A DNA stretch of 64,000 nucleotides from Desulfobacteraceae bacterium (GCA_011389735.1 JAABTS010000001.1:1-64000), one strand, 5' to 3'; positions 46,196-55,529 are shown, numbered from the stretch's first letter. Numbers and translations: made by a program. The notes: generated by a model from the letters alone, not told the origin.

Positions 46196-47173
46196 TTAGA
46201 GTTTTCGTTTCACAGCGTATTCGGATAGTTCGATCAAACATTGAACGGCGGGCGTTGCAGGGAAAATATCCAGAGCCTTTTTGGCGCAGCCCGCGTAATA
46301 CAGGGCTCTTTCTCTCGCGTAATCGAGTCCGTCATATTTTTTCAGGATATCCTTCAGCACACGGAAGTCCTCACCGGAAAATGTCGGATTTCGGATAATG
46401 TTGACCATGGTTTTCTTGTCCAATGGATCGGAACGACCTAAAGCGTGAATCAGCGGCAGGGTAATTTTGCCCTCCCGCAGGTCGGCGCCGACCTCTTTTC
46501 CCAGTGTATCGGTGGCGGAGGCGTAATCAAGAATATCATCGGCGATTTGAAAAGCGACGCCAAGATTCAGTCCGTAGGAGGACAACGCCGATATCTGTTT
46601 TTCCGTTCCATCCCCGAAAATCGCTCCCACACGGCATGCGCCTTCAATCAATACAGCCGTTTTGCGGCGTATAACCTCCATATACTCTTCTTCGGCTATA
46701 TCGATTTTGCCTTTACGGATGAGCTGATGAATTTCTCCCTGGGACATTTCTTCGGTAATTTCGGATAACACCCGGATAATTTCCATGCGCCGGGTGTCGG
46801 CGCAAAGCGAAAGGACTCGGGCCAGAAGAAAATCTCCCACCAGCACCGCGATTTCGTTTCCCCAGATTTTATGGGCCACGGGATTGCCGCGTCTGAGCGA
46901 TGCGTCGTCGACCAGATCGTCGTGCAATAAAGAGGCGACATGCATATATTCAAAGATCGTCGAGAATTTTGCGGCCTCATCCGTTTGATGGCCGCAGGTT
47001 TTTGCGGAGAGAGTCATTAAAAGAGGCCGAATCCGTTTGCCTCCGCTGAAAAGGATATGGCCGGCCACATCCTCTACAATGTCAAGATGCGCTTTCAGGT
47101 TTCTGCGAAGCGCATTTTCAATCGTTTCGATATCCGCCTTGAAAGGCGTTAAAAACGCCGGTGTTGATTTCAT
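46196..47173 (-). CDS. polyprenyl diphosphate synthase
   Basis: 325 residues. Trans-isoprenyl diphosphate synthase: the first aspartate-rich motif is LLHDDLVDDASLRRG near residue 85, the second IADDILDYA near residue 210, and GGKRIRPLL starts the substrate region near residue 44. Length and spacing fit the octaprenyl/heptaprenyl synthases that make the side chain of respiratory quinones (menaquinone in most sulfate reducers). Its start codon overlaps the stop of rimO by 4 nt (ATGA), and it is the last gene of the etfBA-rimO run. Confidence 0.93.
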   Translation of the reverse strand: MKSTPAFLTPFKADIETIENALRRNLKAHLDIVEDVAGHILFSGGKRIRPLLMTLSAKTCGHQTDEAAKFSTIFEYMHVASLLHDDLVDDASLRRGNPVAHKIWGNEIAVLVGDFLLARVLSLCADTRRMEIIRVLSEITEEMSQGEIHQLIRKGKIDIAEEEYMEVIRRKTAVLIEGACRVGAIFGDGTEKQISALSSYGLNLGVAFQIADDILDYASATDTLGKEVGADLREGKITLPLIHALGRSDPLDKKTMVNIIRNPTFSGEDFRVLKDILKKYDGLDYARERALYYAGCAKKALDIFPATPAVQCLIELSEYAVKRKL

Positions 47174-48513
47174 ACCGGATCTCCATACAGATCATATTCA
47201 AAAACATCTTCGATTTTTACATGAACAAGCGCACCAGGCGTCAATGTTTTGGATCGAACGTAGGTCGCTCCGTCTACGTCCGGCGCCTGAAACACCGTTC
47301 TTCCCTCGTACAGGCCGGTTTCAACCTGCCTGTCGACTATAACTTCAAAAATACGGCCCTTATGTCTCCGGTTATGCTCAAAAGAAATTCCCATCTGCAC
47401 TCCCATCAATTCATCCAGGCGTTTTTCCGCCGTTTCGGCGGCGACTTTTCCGGATAAGCGATGGGAGGGCTGTTCTTTGGCGTCGGAGTATGTAAATCCG
47501 CCTAAATGGTTGAATCGGACATCCTCGATGAATTTTACGAGTGACCGGAAATCCCGGCCCGTTTCGCCGGGAAATCCGACCATGACGGTGGTTCTTAGCG
47601 CAGCGTCCGGGATTTTCGATCTAATGGTCTCAAATAACCGGTACAGTGAATCTTTATCATATCCCCGCGCCATTTGTTTGAGCAGCTTTGTTTCACTGTG
47701 CTGAATCGGAATATCGAAATACGGAACGATGTTTTTTTTGCCGGCGATCATTTGGATAACCGAATCCGTCATGCTCTCGGGATGGGCGTAGAGGATTCTG
47801 ATTCGCGCATCAGGGAAAAAGTCCGACAACCGGTCGAGCAGGACGACCAGGTCCGTCCCGTCCGCCAGATCAACTCCGTAATTTGTCGTTTCCTGGGCTA
47901 CAAGAACTAGCTCCCGGGCTCCGGATTCGATAAGCCGCCGGGATTCATCGACCAGGAGTTCGACCGGCGTACTTTTCTGTTTTCCTCGAAGCTTTGGGAT
48001 GATGCAATAGGAGCATCTCCGGTTACACCCTTCGGCGATTTTCAGATAAGCGACGGGAAACGCAGTGTTGATTCTAGCCGGAACGGTTTTATATCTGCGG
48101 ATATGATCTACGGAAGGGATGATGCATCGAGGCGTTTTTGGATCTCCAGCGGCGGCTTCAATGATTCGATCAAAAGCCGCCGTACCTAAAAACATGTCGA
48201 CCTCGGGAAGAGCTTCGCTGATTTCGGCGCCGTATCGTTGGGGAAGACATCCGGTCACGATCAATCGTTTACACCCGCCGTTTTTTTTGTATTCCGCCAG
48301 TTCCAAAATTTGATCAATCGATTCATTGACAGCGGATTCAATAAAACTGCATGTGTTTATTATGATGACGTCGGCGTCCGAAGGACTTTCCATGATTTGC
48401 AACCCCGATTCCGCCAATGCGCCCAGCATTCTTTCGCTGTCGACAAGATTCTTTGCGCATCCAAGACTGACCAGGTTGACTTTCATGGGGGCCATGGTTT
48501 TCAAAACATCCAA
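47170..48513 (-). CDS. rimO: ribosomal protein S12 methylthiotransferase
   Basis: 447 residues. Radical-SAM enzyme that adds a methylthio group to an aspartate of ribosomal protein S12. The N-terminal MTTase domain begins with VNLVSLGCAKNLVDSERM, the radical SAM cluster is CNRRCSYC in EGCNRRCSYCIIPKLRG, and a TRAM domain closes the protein. The SLGCAKNLVD motif separates RimO from MiaB. ATG 48513 has AAGGA about 11 nt upstream; ATG 48486 is possible. It begins 10 nt after the etfA stop. Confidence 0.94.
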   Translation of the reverse strand: MDVLKTMAPMKVNLVSLGCAKNLVDSERMLGALAESGLQIMESPSDADVIIINTCSFIESAVNESIDQILELAEYKKNGGCKRLIVTGCLPQRYGAEISEALPEVDMFLGTAAFDRIIEAAAGDPKTPRCIIPSVDHIRRYKTVPARINTAFPVAYLKIAEGCNRRCSYCIIPKLRGKQKSTPVELLVDESRRLIESGARELVLVAQETTNYGVDLADGTDLVVLLDRLSDFFPDARIRILYAHPESMTDSVIQMIAGKKNIVPYFDIPIQHSETKLLKQMARGYDKDSLYRLFETIRSKIPDAALRTTVMVGFPGETGRDFRSLVKFIEDVRFNHLGGFTYSDAKEQPSHRLSGKVAAETAEKRLDELMGVQMGISFEHNRRHKGRIFEVIVDRQVETGLYEGRTVFQAPDVDGATYVRSKTLTPGALVHVKIEDVFEYDLYGDPV

Positions 48514-48523
48514 ATCCGTTTCC

Positions 48524-49489
48524 TTAATCTTTGATTTTCCGGATTTCTTCGGTCAACAAAGGAAGTACTTCGAACAAATCGCCGACAACGCCATAGTCCG
48601 CCCTGGAAAAAATAGGGGCTTCCGGATCTTTGTTCACGGCGACCACGATCCCGGACGAAGACATTCCCGCGAGGTGCTGGACGGCTCCGGAAATTCCACA
48701 AGCGATATAGAGTTTTGGCGATACGACCTTCCCGGTCTGGCCGACCTGGTCTGAATGAGGCCGCCAACCTTCGTCGACAGCCGATCTCGAAGCCCCTACA
48801 GCAGCGCCTGACGCCCGGGCCAGGCTTTCAATGAGCGTAAAATCGGCTCCGCCCACTCCCCTTCCTCCGGAAACCACTATCTCCGCTTCGGTCAAATCTA
48901 TGTCGCCCGTCTTTGGCCGGGCTTCGACAAATTCGACGCGCGATTCAACCGCGTCACAGGCTATATATTCAACCTCCCCTTTGCCTTCCGCGGCTTCGAT
49001 CTTCATTGAATTCGGCCGGATGACAGCAATTTTGGGTTCTTTTAGAAGTTCGACCTCTGCAAGGGCTTTGCCGCCGTATACAGGACGCACGGCGGTCAGC
49101 GAATCCCGTTCAATCTGAATGGAAACGCAGTCCATCGCAATCGATCCTCCGGATTGTACAGCCAGGCGAACGGCGCATTCTCGTCCCCACATGGAGGCTC
49201 CGAATAACACGATCGAAACGCCTTCCCGTTGAATAAACCCGGCGGCGAAAGTCGCGGCGACATCCGCCTGAAACATATCCTGGCGGATGTTGGAGACGCA
49301 CCATATTTTATCGGCGCCCAGTCCTTTCAGCTCGGTTTCGGCGGCGTCCGTGTCCGATCCGAAAACAAGCACATGCAGATCCCGCTCCAGTTTGCGGGCG
49401 ATCCGCCGGCCCTCGCTGACCGCTTCAAGCCCGGCTTTTCGTAAACCGCCGTCAGTCCGTTCGGTTATCGCCAATATGTGTTGAGACAT
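48524..49489 (-). CDS. etfA: electron transfer flavoprotein, alpha subunit
   Basis: 321 residues. Alpha subunit of ETF, which takes electrons from acyl-CoA dehydrogenases and passes them to the quinone pool. The C-terminal FAD-binding domain has VVSGGRGVGG near residue 208, YIACGISGAVQHLAGM and VNKDPEAPIFSRADYGVVGD, all typical. There is no N-terminal ferredoxin domain, unlike some anaerobe EtfA proteins. Partner etfB is 14 nt upstream. In a complete-oxidising or fatty-acid-using sulfate reducer this pair would serve beta-oxidation. Confidence 0.95.
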   Translation of the reverse strand: MSQHILAITERTDGGLRKAGLEAVSEGRRIARKLERDLHVLVFGSDTDAAETELKGLGADKIWCVSNIRQDMFQADVAATFAAGFIQREGVSIVLFGASMWGRECAVRLAVQSGGSIAMDCVSIQIERDSLTAVRPVYGGKALAEVELLKEPKIAVIRPNSMKIEAAEGKGEVEYIACDAVESRVEFVEARPKTGDIDLTEAEIVVSGGRGVGGADFTLIESLARASGAAVGASRSAVDEGWRPHSDQVGQTGKVVSPKLYIACGISGAVQHLAGMSSSGIVVAVNKDPEAPIFSRADYGVVGDLFEVLPLLTEEIRKIKD

Positions 49490-49503
49490 GATTCCGGCTC
49501 CTT

Positions 49504-50286
49504 TTAAATGACATTTTCTTTTTCATGCAGTAATCGTACAAGTTCCGAAACTTTAACGGCCGTCGTTTCACCTTCGATGATACGACCGGCTTTTCGTTCC
49601 GGAGCGTGTCGCACGTATCCCAGTTGCATTTTGGACCGGCCGTATTTTTCAGGGGTGTCGGTCACATCCGAAAGTGATTTGATTTGGAGGGGTTTTTTTT
49701 TGGCTTTCATTATACCGGGCATTGATGCGAACCGGGGTTCGTTCAATCCTTTTTGCACCGTCAGCAGAACAGGAAAATTGGATTTCAGAACGATTTCGCC
49801 GCCATCCCGGTCGCAAACGCATTGGATGGAGTTATCGGCGATGGTTTGCTCGACAACCAGAGGGACGCCTGGAATAGATAAATATTCGGCAACGGCCGTT
49901 CCGACCAGGCAACCGTCGTCATCGACGGCTTTTTGCCCGGCAAGAATAAGATCGTAAGGCGTCCTTCGAATTTCACTCGCTAAAATTTCGGCGATTTCAA
50001 GTTCGTCATAATTCTGAACAGCGTCCACTTGAATCAAAACCCCCTTGTCGGCGCCCATGGCGAGGCCTGTTCGAATCGCTTCGGCGAATTTAGCAGGTCC
50101 CAGGGAAACAATGGTGATTTCTCCGCCCATAGCGTCTCTAATCCGAACAGCCTCTTCTACAGCGTATTCGTCATACGGATTCATGATCCATTTCACTGTA
50201 TCCGTCAGAACGGATCGGCCGTCGTCGGATATTTGAATTACGGATTCAGTAGCCGGTGTTTGTTTCACTAAAACGATAATGTTCAC
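49504..50286 (-). CDS. etfB: electron transfer flavoprotein, beta subunit
   Basis: 260 residues with a GTG start at 50286 preceded by AAGGAC about 7 nt away. Signatures: IIVLVKQTPATES at the N-terminus, MNPYDEYAVEEAVRI, ALGPAKF-like ISLGPAKFAEAIR region, and the conserved DLILAGQKAVDDDGCLVG. The region LPVLLTVQKGLNEPRFASMP is also usual. Forms a heterodimer with EtfA and binds AMP or a second flavin. First gene of the run etfB-etfA-rimO-polyprenyl synthase; a family A element lies upstream. Confidence 0.94.
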   Translation of the reverse strand: MNIIVLVKQTPATESVIQISDDGRSVLTDTVKWIMNPYDEYAVEEAVRIRDAMGGEITIVSLGPAKFAEAIRTGLAMGADKGVLIQVDAVQNYDELEIAEILASEIRRTPYDLILAGQKAVDDDGCLVGTAVAEYLSIPGVPLVVEQTIADNSIQCVCDRDGGEIVLKSNFPVLLTVQKGLNEPRFASMPGIMKAKKKPLQIKSLSDVTDTPEKYGRSKMQLGYVRHAPERKAGRIIEGETTAVKVSELVRLLHEKENVI

Positions 50287-50334
50287 GATCAGTCCTTCTG
50301 TATAAAATTGTGCTTTACGTCTTGATTGATATCG

Positions 50335-50440
50335 ATACAGCCTTCCGAAAATAGAATTTCACCGCGTCGCCGGCCCGGAATATAATGGCAGGATGCTCCC
50401 GGCCCGCCGCATTGTGGAATTCATTTTTTGAAAACCTATG
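50335..50440. repeat. palindromic element, family A
   Basis: CTTCCGAAAATAGAATTTCA, CCGCGTCGCCGGCCCGG, a short centre, then CCCGGCCCGCCGCATTGTGG and GAAAACCTATG. It lies between dapA and etfB. Confidence 0.75.
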
Positions 50441-50496
50441 TTTCAGGCCTTGACCTTTCTGAAATATTGTATCTGGAAGCCCGTAACGTTCTGTTT

Positions 50497-51531
50497 TTAG
50501 TATGTTTCGTAGCATAGATGCTTCCATTTCGAAGAATCTTCGAGACGGCTTTCGATATCCACATTGAAAAACGAAGCCGCCGGTTCCAGAATCTCCGGTG
50601 ATTCGGAAAGCACTTTTCGAGCTGCGTTCAAGACCACGTCTAGTGCGTTTTTCGTTAATTTCCCAATAGGGCGGCGGCATCCTCCCGACGGCATTCCTAT
50701 AATCGTCATCAAGGTTTTGGCGGCCAGAGGGTTCCTGGCCCTGAACACAACATCCCCGTATGGACTCTTTTCCATGGTTTTTAGGGTGACCAGCTCAAAA
50801 AACGGCTTGAGCTTATTGTTTAATTCCGCGGCTTTCTCGATATCACCGGCTTTGACGGCGTGAACCAGTTCGGCGACCGCTTTGGGGACGATATTGGAAA
50901 CGACTGAAATGACCCCGGACGCCCGAACCGATTCGTTTGTCATCATCTCGAACGTCATGCCGTCGTCCCCGGACAGGATCGAAAAATCGGAACCGCAACA
51001 TTCTCGGGTCCGTTTCATATTGCCGATATCGGCGGTCGCTTCTTTAACCGTGGAGACATTTGGATAATGCTTGTTCAGGATCGCAATATCTTCGGGCAAA
51101 AGCTGAGTGCCGGTGCGGCCGGGAATGACATAGGGAATAATTTCGATGTTTGGGAATTTTTCCGCTATGGGGGCCACATATTCATTCCGGATTTCCAGCG
51201 AACTCGGACCGTTGTAATAAGGATCCACCAGCAAAACAGCCTCTGCGCCAAGTTTGACGGCGTGTTCCGTCGCCGCCATAGCCTCTTTGGTGTTGTTGCT
51301 TCCAGTTCCGGCAATGCATAACGCTTTTCCGGCGGTGCTTTTACGGATATGTTCTATGACTTTGTTATGTTCTTCCCAAACCAGTGAAGGACTTTCACCT
51401 GTGGTGCCTACTGCGAGAATTCCGGTTATCCCGTTCCTGATCTGGAATTCCGAAAGTTTGTCAAGCCCCTCGTAATCAACATCTTCTCCATTGAATGGCG
51501 TCACAAGCGCCGTAAACGTGCCTGTTATCAT
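50497..51531 (-). CDS. dapA: dihydrodipicolinate synthase family protein (DapA-like)
   Basis: 344 residues. 4-hydroxy-tetrahydrodipicolinate synthase makes the first committed intermediate of lysine and diaminopimelate. The class I aldolase motifs are GTTGESPSL near residue 44, PYVIPGRTG with the catalytic Tyr near residue 135, and VKEATADI with the Schiff-base Lys near residue 163. It is about 45-50 residues longer than usual DapA; the extra C-terminal part (after KLTKNALDVVLNAARKV) has no match I know. It could therefore be a related N-acetylneuraminate lyase-type enzyme, but the motifs favour DapA. GGGGGGAG precedes the start. Confidence 0.85.
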   Translation of the reverse strand: MITGTFTALVTPFNGEDVDYEGLDKLSEFQIRNGITGILAVGTTGESPSLVWEEHNKVIEHIRKSTAGKALCIAGTGSNNTKEAMAATEHAVKLGAEAVLLVDPYYNGPSSLEIRNEYVAPIAEKFPNIEIIPYVIPGRTGTQLLPEDIAILNKHYPNVSTVKEATADIGNMKRTRECCGSDFSILSGDDGMTFEMMTNESVRASGVISVVSNIVPKAVAELVHAVKAGDIEKAAELNNKLKPFFELVTLKTMEKSPYGDVVFRARNPLAAKTLMTIIGMPSGGCRRPIGKLTKNALDVVLNAARKVLSESPEILEPAASFFNVDIESRLEDSSKWKHLCYETY

Positions 51532-51614
51532 CGCTCCCCCCCCTATTTTTTAATCGTCTTTCCATCGTCTTTCGTAACGATACATTAATAAAATCAATAC
51601 CGCTTTTTTATTAT

Positions 51615-51643
51615 GGGATAATCGTAAATCCGTTTTCTGTCAA
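51615..51643 (-). promoter_or_regulatory. putative sigma-70 promoter of the dapA-like gene
   Basis: On the minus strand, TTGACA at 51643-51638 and TATCCC at 51620-51615 with a 17-bp spacer, about 85 nt before the start codon. The -10 match is weak. Confidence 0.45.
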
Positions 51644-51669
51644 GAAACTTATGGAATAAGCCTTATTAA

Positions 51670-52043
51670 TAGGTTATCCGAAATTCAATTTCACAAGGCG
51701 CGGGCCCTGGATCATAATAGCTTTTCAGATAATTAATTTCATTGTGTTGTCGGCCCGGGGATATACGAATTTTGTTATGTTGAATGTTGAATGTTGGATG
51801 TTGGATGTTGGATGTTGAATGTTGAATGTTGAATGTTGAATGTTGAATGTTGAATGTTGGATGTTGAATGTTGAATGTTGAATGATGGATGTGAGTCCCC
51901 TCATTTAGCATTTAACATTTAGCATTCAACATTAATTGCAACAATCCGGGGCCTGCCGTCTTGTGAAATTTAATTCCTGAAAAACTATAATATACGTCAC
52001 TGGCCGACAACTCAGCGAAAATGAATTTCCGGAAGACGATATC
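51670..52043. mobile_element. nested palindromic elements with 7-bp tandem array
   Basis: Outer ends: TTATCCGAAATTCAATTTCA at 51675 and the inverse CGAAAATGAATTTCCGGAAG near 52015-52034. Inside them, 51716-51990 is an inverted near-copy of the element at 24202-24433: ATAGCTTTTCAGATAATTAA to CCTGAAAAACTATA. It contains about 16 units of ATGTTGA/ATGTTGG (51777-51890), GTGAGTCCCCTC, and four units of the inverse repeat. One element appears to have inserted into another. Confidence 0.75.
51777..51890. repeat. 7-bp tandem array, about 16 units
   Basis: Uninterrupted array of ATGTTGA with a few ATGTTGG variants. Unit length 7 means a changing copy number would shift spacing but no reading frame is involved. 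The related locus at 24321-24371 has about 8 units. Confidence 0.85.
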
Positions 52044-52090
52044 ATGTTTAGCCGGGCATGTGAGCGCCGATGGATTTATCATGATTTTTC

Positions 52091-52119
52091 TTGACATACG
52101 CCCTTCTCTACCATACAAA
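52091..52119 (+). promoter_or_regulatory. putative sigma-70 promoter of the TPR gene upstream of dsr
   Basis: TTGACA at 52091-52096 and TACAAA at 52114-52119, spacer 17. About 100 nt before the TPR start codon and just beyond the nested repeat element. Confidence 0.55.
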
Positions 52120-52218
52120 TTCAGGAAAAATACAATCAGGGCCTTTTTTATGGAATCATTTGAAAATCATTGAAATTTAGGATGTTTGAAATATATACTG
52201 TTATAAGAGGAAAACGAA

Positions 52219-52839
52219 ATGGCGCAAGCTAACAATATTGACGAATATATCGAGATGTATAGAGCGGCGGTCGCTTCGAATCCCGAATGTGGAACGTCTC
52301 ATTACAATCTGGCTATCGGGCTGATGGGGAAACGCGAATTCGAGGAGGCTGAAAAGGAACTGCATCTGGCGATTGAATGCAGCCCGAACCTTGCGGAAGC
52401 CTATGCCCAACTGGGTGGGATTTGCCTTCAGCGCGGAGATCTGGAAGGATGTCTGGATTACAATAAAAGGGCTGTCAATTCGAGGGCCGCATTTTCCGAA
52501 GGATATGGAAATATCGGGTTTGTGCAACTTCAAATGGGCAATATCGATGAAGCGATCTATGCGCTTGAAAAAGCGGTGCGGTGGAATCCCAAATTCATCC
52601 AGGCCCTGACTACACTGGCCAACGCCTATCTTATCCAGGGTATGCTCGATGACAGCATCAAAACCGGAAAGCAGGCGATTGAAGTGTCTCCTGATTTCCC
52701 TGTCGCTCATAACAATCTGGCCATCGCTTACCTTGAAAAAGGCGATTATGAATCAGCGTTGCGGCATTGCGACAAGGCTCTGGAACTGGGCTATGAAGTC
52801 GCTCCGGAAATTTTGAAGGAACTCGAGAAGCATCGTTAA
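52219..52839 (+). CDS. TPR-repeat protein upstream of dsr
   Basis: 206 residues made almost wholly of about five tetratricopeptide repeats, for example AYAQLGGICLQRGDLEGCL and AHNNLAIAYLEKGDYESAL. No signal peptide, so it is probably cytoplasmic. AGAGGA lies about 7 nt before the ATG. The next gene starts 22 nt after its stop, so the two are likely co-transcribed from the promoter at 52091, and the dsr operon follows. TPR proteins serve as protein-binding scaffolds; a link to sulfite reductase assembly is inferred from position only. Confidence 0.82.
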   Translation: MAQANNIDEYIEMYRAAVASNPECGTSHYNLAIGLMGKREFEEAEKELHLAIECSPNLAEAYAQLGGICLQRGDLEGCLDYNKRAVNSRAAFSEGYGNIGFVQLQMGNIDEAIYALEKAVRWNPKFIQALTTLANAYLIQGMLDDSIKTGKQAIEVSPDFPVAHNNLAIAYLEKGDYESALRHCDKALELGYEVAPEILKELEKHR

Positions 52840-52861
52840 GCCGTGTTCGAATTACAAATCC

Positions 52862-54061
52862 ATGCATGATAATGAGCTGCAATTCAAATATTTTTTATAT
52901 TCAGACGCCCATTCGGTAACCGAACCCGGCGACGAATGGAATTCACCGCTCAAACTGGAGCGTCGCCCCGGTCGGAGAACCGGAAGACCGGTTACCCTGG
53001 GCGACTATTTTACAGCGTCCCGCAAATTCCTCGAATCCGTCGATCTTGAAAAAATCATGAAAGAAGTCAGAGGGGGGGAAGGAGTTCTCTCCGATACGGA
53101 CCACATCGAATCTATTCAAATCCGTCTTGAAAAACACGGCGCCTTTTACCATCCTTCGCGGATTGCAATCAGTCCGAAAAACGCAGCATCTCCTTTCATG
53201 TTGAATGTCGCTGTTTCCGAATCCGGGCTTGGCTGTATCAAACGGGAATTTTCCTTACTGAACAGGCTTTACAAAAACTATCCGGTTCATTTCATTCCTT
53301 GCGTATACGCTGAGAGCGAGGCGTCATGCCTTGACGGGCGAGGCTTCGAAATGTTTTTAGGAGAATGGTTCGAAGGCTTCAGCGAGTTTCATATTACGGA
53401 AACATCAGATGGAAAATCCGTCATAGGCGTTTGGGATTCCCGAAAAGGTTTGGTGCTCCTGCCGGATTGGGAATGCGAAAAAATTTATGAGCAGGCGGCG
53501 ATGATTCACACCTATTATTTTGACATTATCTCTTTTGAACGGATTCATCCCTGGCATCACGCCGCGGGGGATTTTATCGTTCATGAGACGGATGAAGGTC
53601 CTGAGCTGCGTCTTGTCACCGTCCGCGATTATACTCCCATGATTGTTGAACCCGCCGAAATCAACGAATCGGTTGTACTGGCGGCGCTGCTCATGTTTTT
53701 TGTAGATCTTTCAATCCGCATGCGTCTGGACCGGATAAACGGCGACGGGGCCATAGCATGGGCTCCGGATTCCGCTGTTCAAGGCACGGTCAATGGATTT
53801 TATAAAGGGCTTGATCTTAAACGGGAAACGGGACTGTATCCGGATCAATCTCTTGAAATAGCTTTCCACCATTATATTTCTCAATGCGCTCTTCATGATT
53901 TTCATGAGATTGCGCAAAGCATCATTGAAACATATTCGGATTCAATGTCCGACATTGAGTTCATTCAGAGCCGCTTGACGGATCATCTTTTTATTCTATA
54001 TGAATCCGTTCAAAAAGATGCGGCCGAAAGGATTAATACCTTTTTTATTGACAAAGAGTGA
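52862..54061 (+). CDS. unknown protein upstream of dsrA, kinase-like hints
   Basis: 399 residues, soluble, with no signal or helix. I do not recognise a named family. The middle resembles the kinase/aminoglycoside-phosphotransferase fold: a KREFSLLNRLY segment near residue 122, then HFIPCVYAE as hinge-like region, and IHPWHHAAGDFIVH near residue 227, where HxxxGDF recalls the catalytic loop of such proteins. The later conserved Asp-rich loop (VTVRDYTPM) could play the metal-binding part. The gene is 22 nt behind the TPR gene and about 140 nt before dsrA, on the same strand. Association with dsr is by position. Confidence 0.6.
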   Translation: MHDNELQFKYFLYSDAHSVTEPGDEWNSPLKLERRPGRRTGRPVTLGDYFTASRKFLESVDLEKIMKEVRGGEGVLSDTDHIESIQIRLEKHGAFYHPSRIAISPKNAASPFMLNVAVSESGLGCIKREFSLLNRLYKNYPVHFIPCVYAESEASCLDGRGFEMFLGEWFEGFSEFHITETSDGKSVIGVWDSRKGLVLLPDWECEKIYEQAAMIHTYYFDIISFERIHPWHHAAGDFIVHETDEGPELRLVTVRDYTPMIVEPAEINESVVLAALLMFFVDLSIRMRLDRINGDGAIAWAPDSAVQGTVNGFYKGLDLKRETGLYPDQSLEIAFHHYISQCALHDFHEIAQSIIETYSDSMSDIEFIQSRLTDHLFILYESVQKDAAERINTFFIDKE

Positions 54062-54203
54062 GTTTTTTCTATAATTGGCTCTTTAAAATTATTGAAATAT
54101 GGTCAATATCGACAACGATTCGAGAGGAGGTGGCTTAGAGCGCATAAATTCGTAGGTCAATTTCCCTTTAGGTAATTAAACTAACAAGATGGAGGTAAAG
54201 ACA

Positions 54204-55517
54204 ATGGCAAAACATGAAACCCCGTTGTTGGATCAGCTCGAAACCGGACCCTGGCCGAGTTTTGTGACCGATTTGAAACGGGAGGCCGAATCAAGGGCGA
54301 AAAATGAAAAGGGCATTGAATACCAGATACCGCAGGATGTTTGTGAAGACCTCCTGGGGGTGCTCGAACTTTCATTCAAACATGGCAGGACTCACTGGAA
54401 GCACGGCGGGATCGTAGGCGTTTTCGGTTACGGCGGCGGAGTTATCGGCCGTTATTGCGACCAACCGGAACAGTTTCCCGGCGTCGCTCACTTTCACACC
54501 ATGCGAATCAATCAGCCTGGTGGAAAATTTTATACGACCGAATATTTAAAAGATCTCTGTGATCTTTGGGAATTCCGCGGAAGCGGAATCACCAATATGC
54601 ACGGATCAACCGGAGACATCATCTTCCTGGGAACGACCACTCCGCAATTGGAAGAGATCTTCTATGAACTCACCCATAAATACAATCAGGATCTGGGCGG
54701 TTCCGGTTCAAACCTGAGAACGCCTTCCGATTGTATCGGTTCGGCTCGCTGTGAATATTCATGCTATGATACACAAGCGATTTGCTACACCCTGACGCAG
54801 GAATACCAGGACGAGCTGCATCGCCCGGCGTTTCCGTACAAGTTTAAGTTTAAGTTCGACGGATGCCCTAATTGCTGCGTTGCGTCCATCGCCCGGGCCG
54901 ATATTTCCTTCATTGGGACATGGCGGGATGATATCCGGATCGACCAGGAAGCCGTAAAGGCTTATGTAGGACAGGAACTGAAACCCAACGGCGGTTCGCA
55001 TACCGGCCGTGACTGGGGCCCGTTCGATATCCAGAAAGAAGTGGTCGATCTGTGTCCGACGAAGTGCATGAAATATGAAAACGATAAGCTGGCCATCAAC
55101 AACAAGGAATGCACACGGTGTATGCATTGTATCAACGTGATGCCGAGAGCTTTGAGAATCGGTAACGACAGAGGCTGTTCCTTGCTAGTGGGCGCAAAGG
55201 CGCCTATTCTGGACGGGGCTCAGATGGGATCGCTTCTGGTTCCGTTTATAAAAGTCGAAGAACCCTATGATGAAATCAAGGAAGTCATCGAAGCGATTTG
55301 GGATTGGTGGATGGAAGAAGGCAAGAACCGGGAACGCCTCGGCGAGCTGATCAAGCGTCAGGGTTTTCAAAAGCTGCTGGAAATGACAAACATCAAGCCT
55401 GTGGCGCAGCATGTACAAGAGCCGCGAACCAACCCCTACATTTTCTGGAAAGAAGATGAAGTGGAGGGTGGATTTGAGCGTGACATTAATGAATTCAGAA
55501 AATATCATCAAAGATAG
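54204..55517 (+). CDS. dsrA: dissimilatory sulfite reductase, alpha subunit
   Basis: 437 residues from ATG 54204, which has GGAGGT 7 nt upstream; the earlier in-frame ATG at 54189 contains that ribosome-binding site and is unlikely. Alpha chain of the siroheme enzyme that reduces sulfite in sulfate respiration. The siroheme/4Fe-4S cysteines are CIGSARC (near residue 177) and CPNCC (near residue 222), and a ferredoxin domain has CTRCMHC near residue 302. The opening MAKHETPLLDQLETGPWPSF is the usual start of DsrA in Desulfobacterota. dsrB follows with a 12-nt gap. A 140-nt AT-rich leader before the gene probably holds its promoter. Confidence 0.98.
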   Translation: MAKHETPLLDQLETGPWPSFVTDLKREAESRAKNEKGIEYQIPQDVCEDLLGVLELSFKHGRTHWKHGGIVGVFGYGGGVIGRYCDQPEQFPGVAHFHTMRINQPGGKFYTTEYLKDLCDLWEFRGSGITNMHGSTGDIIFLGTTTPQLEEIFYELTHKYNQDLGGSGSNLRTPSDCIGSARCEYSCYDTQAICYTLTQEYQDELHRPAFPYKFKFKFDGCPNCCVASIARADISFIGTWRDDIRIDQEAVKAYVGQELKPNGGSHTGRDWGPFDIQKEVVDLCPTKCMKYENDKLAINNKECTRCMHCINVMPRALRIGNDRGCSLLVGAKAPILDGAQMGSLLVPFIKVEEPYDEIKEVIEAIWDWWMEEGKNRERLGELIKRQGFQKLLEMTNIKPVAQHVQEPRTNPYIFWKEDEVEGGFERDINEFRKYHQR

Positions 55518-55529
55518 GGAGGAATGACC

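Noticed and set aside
51777..51890. short regular repeats considered as a CRISPR array
   Set aside because: Units are 7 bp in direct contact without spacers, and no cas gene is in the window.
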